64,000 nucleotides of DNA, taken from NCBI GenBank assembly GCA_003599235.1, contig QZJE01000002.1:17803-81802 (forward strand), read 5' to 3'. The notes below the pieces were generated by a model, which was not told the origin of the DNA, made no database searches, and saw only the letters and a list, made by a program, of their open reading frames with translations. Of this stretch, positions 63,401-64,000 are shown piece by piece. Both the position numbers and the translations under genes were made by a program. How positions within the stretch are numbered: the first letter of the stretch is position 1; each line of letters begins with the position of its first letter. The stretch comes from Actinomycetota bacterium (GTDB lineage Bacteria; Actinomycetota; Aquicultoria; SURF-47).

Positions 63401-64000
63401 ATTGCTACTATTACCTGGAAAACTAATGTAGAATCTGATAGCCATGTCGAATACGGCTTAACCGCTAAAATGGGCAAAGTAACCGGTGACTATCGCATGA
63501 CCACTAATCATAAGGTTGTTATCGAAAAATTGCTACCAGGCACTAAATATTATTATGCTATAAAATCAAAAGATGATTATTCTAATATTGCTTCAAGAGG
63601 TGAAAGAACTTTTGAAACCAAGCCTTTTAAAATAAGTAGTATCAAAGTAGGCGAATCTACTAACTCAGCTACTGTAAGCTGGACTACTAATATTGCTTCA
63701 GTATCAACAGTAGAGTATAGAGCAGGTGCTAACGCAGCTTCTAAGTCAATTGGTGATGATAAACTAGCTACTAACCATTCTGTATTATTAAAGAACCTAA
63801 AAGACTCTACTACCTACTATTTTAAGATAAAGAGCAGGGATAAAGACGACAACCTTGCCGAATCCGATGGAATACAAACATTTACTACTAAGTCCCTTGG
63901 GAATATCCTAACCCAGGATCCTGATGCTTCTAAGATAAACGAAATGGAACTAACAGCAACAAGCGCTAAGATATCCTGGAAAACATCTACTCCTACTACT
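54422..64000 (+). CDS. Giant secreted modular protein (Gly-rich, Ig-like, CBM-like and FnIII-like domains), C-terminus beyond window
   Basis: Frame checked at several points and open for 3193 codons to the edge. ATG 54422 is eight bases after AGGAA; an in-frame ATG at 54416 is too close. A signal peptide ends about residue 31 (AFA-LP). Residues about 258-440 are glycine-rich. Then come a discoidin-like region, modules opening TPPTGTVSMAGAYTND, a DUF4082-like sandwich (about 897-1027), a bacterial Ig-like unit (about 1153-1237), a CBM4/9-like jelly roll (about 1250-1400), more Ig modules, and from about 2500 eight FnIII-like repeats with the TATITWxTxxxSxSxVEYG pattern. Probably an adhesin or surface fibre. 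Anchor not visible. Preceded by a sigma-28 promoter. Confidence 0.85.
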   Translation, partial: MGTKRFLGNFIDRSISSILICLLAYSTIAFALPALDPPVASAALGQTVTWTTKGDFDLGTPNSYLSSSGDNTAGQPDTGTLDDIKLAPNDINTGNGSTALTVNYAVPQSDYTINGQTATLKVVRANVSTTSDSGQDILSIGTVADGSFAAGDKVYIVQVFGTGLGNQEEATVLNVLSSPARLQLSGNLNYTYTNDVSSKAQVVKIRQHTSFTVTNNTTLTVGGWNSTDNHGGLLFLKASAGVTIDSGSKIDLTGKGLEGGAPNSDATGNSGKGFGGGGGGQTYTDPEYGYQYGGGGGGGGYGGNGGRGGYSCNGTGPGSAGSSYNTVIGLGSGGGAGGSGSGQYGGTGATGGGGLKIQTSSISLSGQIMANGNTAGGIVSYTPGAGGGGSGGSISIAASSSSINLSNLFSNGGNGGANGGEYGPSGGGGAAGRIKTQGATSGSSTLSAGNPGSNLYMGTRGAAGTVAADAYSIVAPYPTSGTRGGTGASDRGLKFDAGSQDSDARAKWNSLSFNKTLNVTGNNAVKFAIRTSNNGTDWTSLKGPSGNDVNWTNNFFGQSNNAADTNPINNNLNNISASRYIDIFVRLESDGSNTPTLSDATINYDTINQPDAGNLEIRKNADSSLIINGWEKESTIKLRLKNLDPAAQPTGNGLSNTASINGEFQYKIGAGGTWIDAPAATYNSGSKYADTTVTGLSPGNTYYFRGRIKDTSTAPAQNRISGWTDFSSTLQIDQTPPTGTVSMAGAYTNDTTPDLTLSASDQGSPQSGGLKMIFSNDGVNFGNASDQGLDGSISTDYSSDDSHWVTYATSYAGWKLGPWLTSADDGNMTVYVKFKDAAGNLSTDSLPITETFSNTTYKDVSATTANWDTTNGLLKLPYTYGSTQKPLSTDTPGGPSSGGVNVAGGYRFKPNYDGRIVGLGRYANSTANTTVKLWSDAGSLLGSVTVPAASSWQFANFATPVSVTANTYYRVSVYTPSPGWFWYSVTYPLNRGDVQISGRCYGTGDVFPSTTGSSEMDGVPDIDFQPLNAYQTSVTKVGQSSDIYSGSLSISKATLTANQTPNEQTISYEMTADGSHWESVTSGVQKTFSYPGADLRWRANLSTTSSTTTPTVDSLSISYTQAPASDTIYLDTAAPSTPLTPDLATADDTGSSSTDNITKNITGLTFSGTAEPSSIVQLYDSGVAVGSTATANVTTGIYSIDLSLAAGSHSITAKATDAAGNTSNVSSALTVLVDATNPTTSVNAGKNWLTDTSWESGGMGGWTYQYTANGSGANSSEKAYQGTKSLKLTRTVGSSEVNVYRSFSNLKPSTQYYYSVYAWADTTSTARIFTYLGSSNLSPVYHTGSGKWERMGGVFTTDANGTIQLRLGHGSTSNLNSVYFDCVQLEESASSTTYQNDAYMGPNLWTTTGAITGTAADTGGSGIDKSQLSIRQGTGNWWNNISKAYDITSEASSWIDKGTSGAASWDFGQSELDNDTKLVEETTYNIKSKTLDIAANTSSEVTDSFIWDKTNPTAAVTNNGTYSNSTWAAVGSKVYGTATDTSGVSKVEVLIKAGTLSWNGVGWATGDNWVEATSYDATTNSWYYSIIADNFSESVPSYTAKVRATDGAGNYPTSSEPSNTFNFDKGPPSASSISIGVAAPTYANYSTRMQDIYTIGFTESSPTNAFIEIANTGSSATAPTWSDTATASDSGWEAYPATNNIRALWDITAGNGGTGQGTKYVWTRYKDALGNTSIDYSDTIIYDTVAPTGTISVNSGDSYTNALANTLTLSASDTNAGTGGPRMKFKVGTGSYTSLEDYATSKAITLEATQGTQTVYVTYRDAATNDAEYSDTIFVDTANPTISSLTSSTHTNNSSYFSNNDPAFSWSATDPNGASGSGIAGYSISVDSVPDNTVDQTGTTKSYTDLADGTHTFYVKAVDNAGNSTTDSYVFIIDTTNPSVPGTLAADGYNETRIDFKFNASTDSQAGVKYYYIERAKIGTSVPAQASTWYTAANNGTFAAETNATYGYIQVAKIDVTDPANPTIVTGSALTTETVGAPNGNEISYSSGRYTFNDRGLTDQNYYYYRIKSQDGSVVTLPSTVGNDSALVYAYGKTNSAPVLSDVVIIPDDPMDLGSLSRTVTVSFKLTDVDNLDDTRSDLNDQAAGAWVDIQDGSSNSLNGNPNINTSSYRTVTGTNNTTDPRGYTYLYTYEIPNTSPYGVYEVTVSAKDAVGSGTHNPTSSDTFTVSPEAIDVCASSNFSVAAHSAYKIDVNWENLRADRGVLPANEGIVAYKISISSNSGTTWSDYKTVTPATYYNAHSAEYSNDGKYHFRWGEDGGTDPASATALVPGANYTFKVEPQGLNSTANVALSGSYRNTNTLKPALPQSPIITNNTNGADYRLLVAWSVPTALNGQTTLTDMPTNAFRYRVYRADTDIFTGNSPRDLTGTQLTNARKAASLGVTNPTGVADTTKRFYLDTDITSGQAVSPIYYAVTALDNNDNESDFAVASATPDSGYSLGATTVDNIKVNTATVTWTPNFRSNSEVIYRIVGDTSSNTVSRGTMIDADNPHTVVLTGLAENTQYEYKVRSTDANGEAKESDDWTAFSSVTANLEVDAADATGSLRTATVVFSSNRPNSEVYTGTVEYGTTTGVYTGSATATYSTLTGDYTASLTNLDASTTYYYKVTIADGYDNSGVSAEQTFNTITFDVDNLAPVGGAETTKPNEATITWDTDTASDSQVEYWEATEGVSPPTARKSAYSAIQATSGASGHSVTIRGLKDNTLYRYRVKSVEAASLAETTSTNTFTTKDFVVTLIGPEGADSNNKVPDLNQATIIWASNTNCNSMIEYGETTDYGYQEVVHNSDVYHSMTLKKLRSGTTYHYRIKGVDAYNNAAVSGDYTFKTADFSPYSVQVDPTSNSAVVSWVNTPNSLADAAVKYWPLDGTAETDAKTEGTKEVSRGRHSITISDLKPATTYKFRVYSFDSDLNLAMSSIDTFETLGLLVTDVSVETDVSIATITWKTNVESDSHVEYGLTAKMGKVTGDYRMTTNHKVVIEKLLPGTKYYYAIKSKDDYSNIASRGERTFETKPFKISSIKVGESTNSATVSWTTNIASVSTVEYRAGANAASKSIGDDKLATNHSVLLKNLKDSTTYYFKIKSRDKDDNLAESDGIQTFTTKSLGNILTQDPDASKINEMELTATSAKISWKTSTPTT
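55195..55740 (+). other. Glycine-rich low-complexity coding segment
   Basis: Within the giant gene, GGT/GGC/GGA runs code stretches such as GGGGGG and GGGGGGGGYGGNGG, with Ser and Asn between. The opposite strand shows long His-rich frames here that are only shadows. Such regions resemble glycine-rich domains of bacterial surface proteins. Codon runs are mixed, so this is not a single slipped trinucleotide. Confidence 0.8.

Overview
The window is an AT-rich bacterial chromosome segment, densely packed and mostly on the plus strand. Gene order suggests a deep-branching anaerobic Terrabacteria lineage, Actinobacteriota-like or Bacillota-like. A WhiG/FliA sigma gene directly precedes rpsB-tsf-pyrH-frr-uppS-cdsA-dxr-rseP-ispG-proS, followed by nusA-ylxR-infB-rbfA/nrnA-truB-ribF-rpsO-pnp. 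No outer-membrane (bamA, lpx) genes are interleaved, which favours a monoderm. Multiheme c-type cytochromes beside a Tat-exported molybdopterin oxidoreductase point to anaerobic respiration. The lineage call is inference; no 16S gene is present.

Layout. 1-3744: divergent respiratory locus with a QrcB/ActB-like oxidoreductase (cut by the window edge) and two 11-heme cytochromes. 3741-6756: thrS-infC-rpmI-rplT, translationally overlapped with the second cytochrome, with an attenuator before infC. 6778-7833: membrane-anchored metallopeptidase (minus). 7901-14558: trpG-D-C-B2-F-(small membrane protein)-B-A, without trpE. 14555-16361: accD-accA. 16728-24780: racemase, glmM, glmS, acpS, nnr, CBS protein, alr, folB (cell wall precursors and cofactors). 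24927-28395: an unusual three-gene operon coding for a very divergent RtcB-like protein, an ATP-grasp protein and an AstE/AspA-like M14 deacylase. I know of no described system with this composition, and it is the best candidate here for a new one. 28434-30735: hfq (minus), a 159-bp inverted-repeat element and an ABC-2 exporter. 30877-33000: tRNA-Gly, a FlgM-like anti-sigma gene, a Xer recombinase and WhiG/FliA. 33125-53437: the large translation, isoprenoid, lipid and RNA-decay block, with ribH and ribF embedded. 53624-54300: HEPN/MNT toxin-antitoxin pair. 54422-end: a secreted protein of more than 3190 residues with a glycine-rich region and many Ig/FnIII-like modules.

Connections. The giant surface gene is preceded by a perfectly spaced WhiG/FliA-type promoter (TAAA-N15-GCCGATAT), and the window also carries the matching sigma factor and a FlgM-like anti-sigma factor. 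Together they suggest a small sigma-28 regulon for a surface structure, with no flagellar genes in sight. Several genes appear to begin at non-NTG codons (ATT at 2692, ATC at 5593, ATC at 16728). Short 7-, 8- and 15-bp tandem repeats and REP-like hairpins sit at gene ends and sometimes run into coding sequence.
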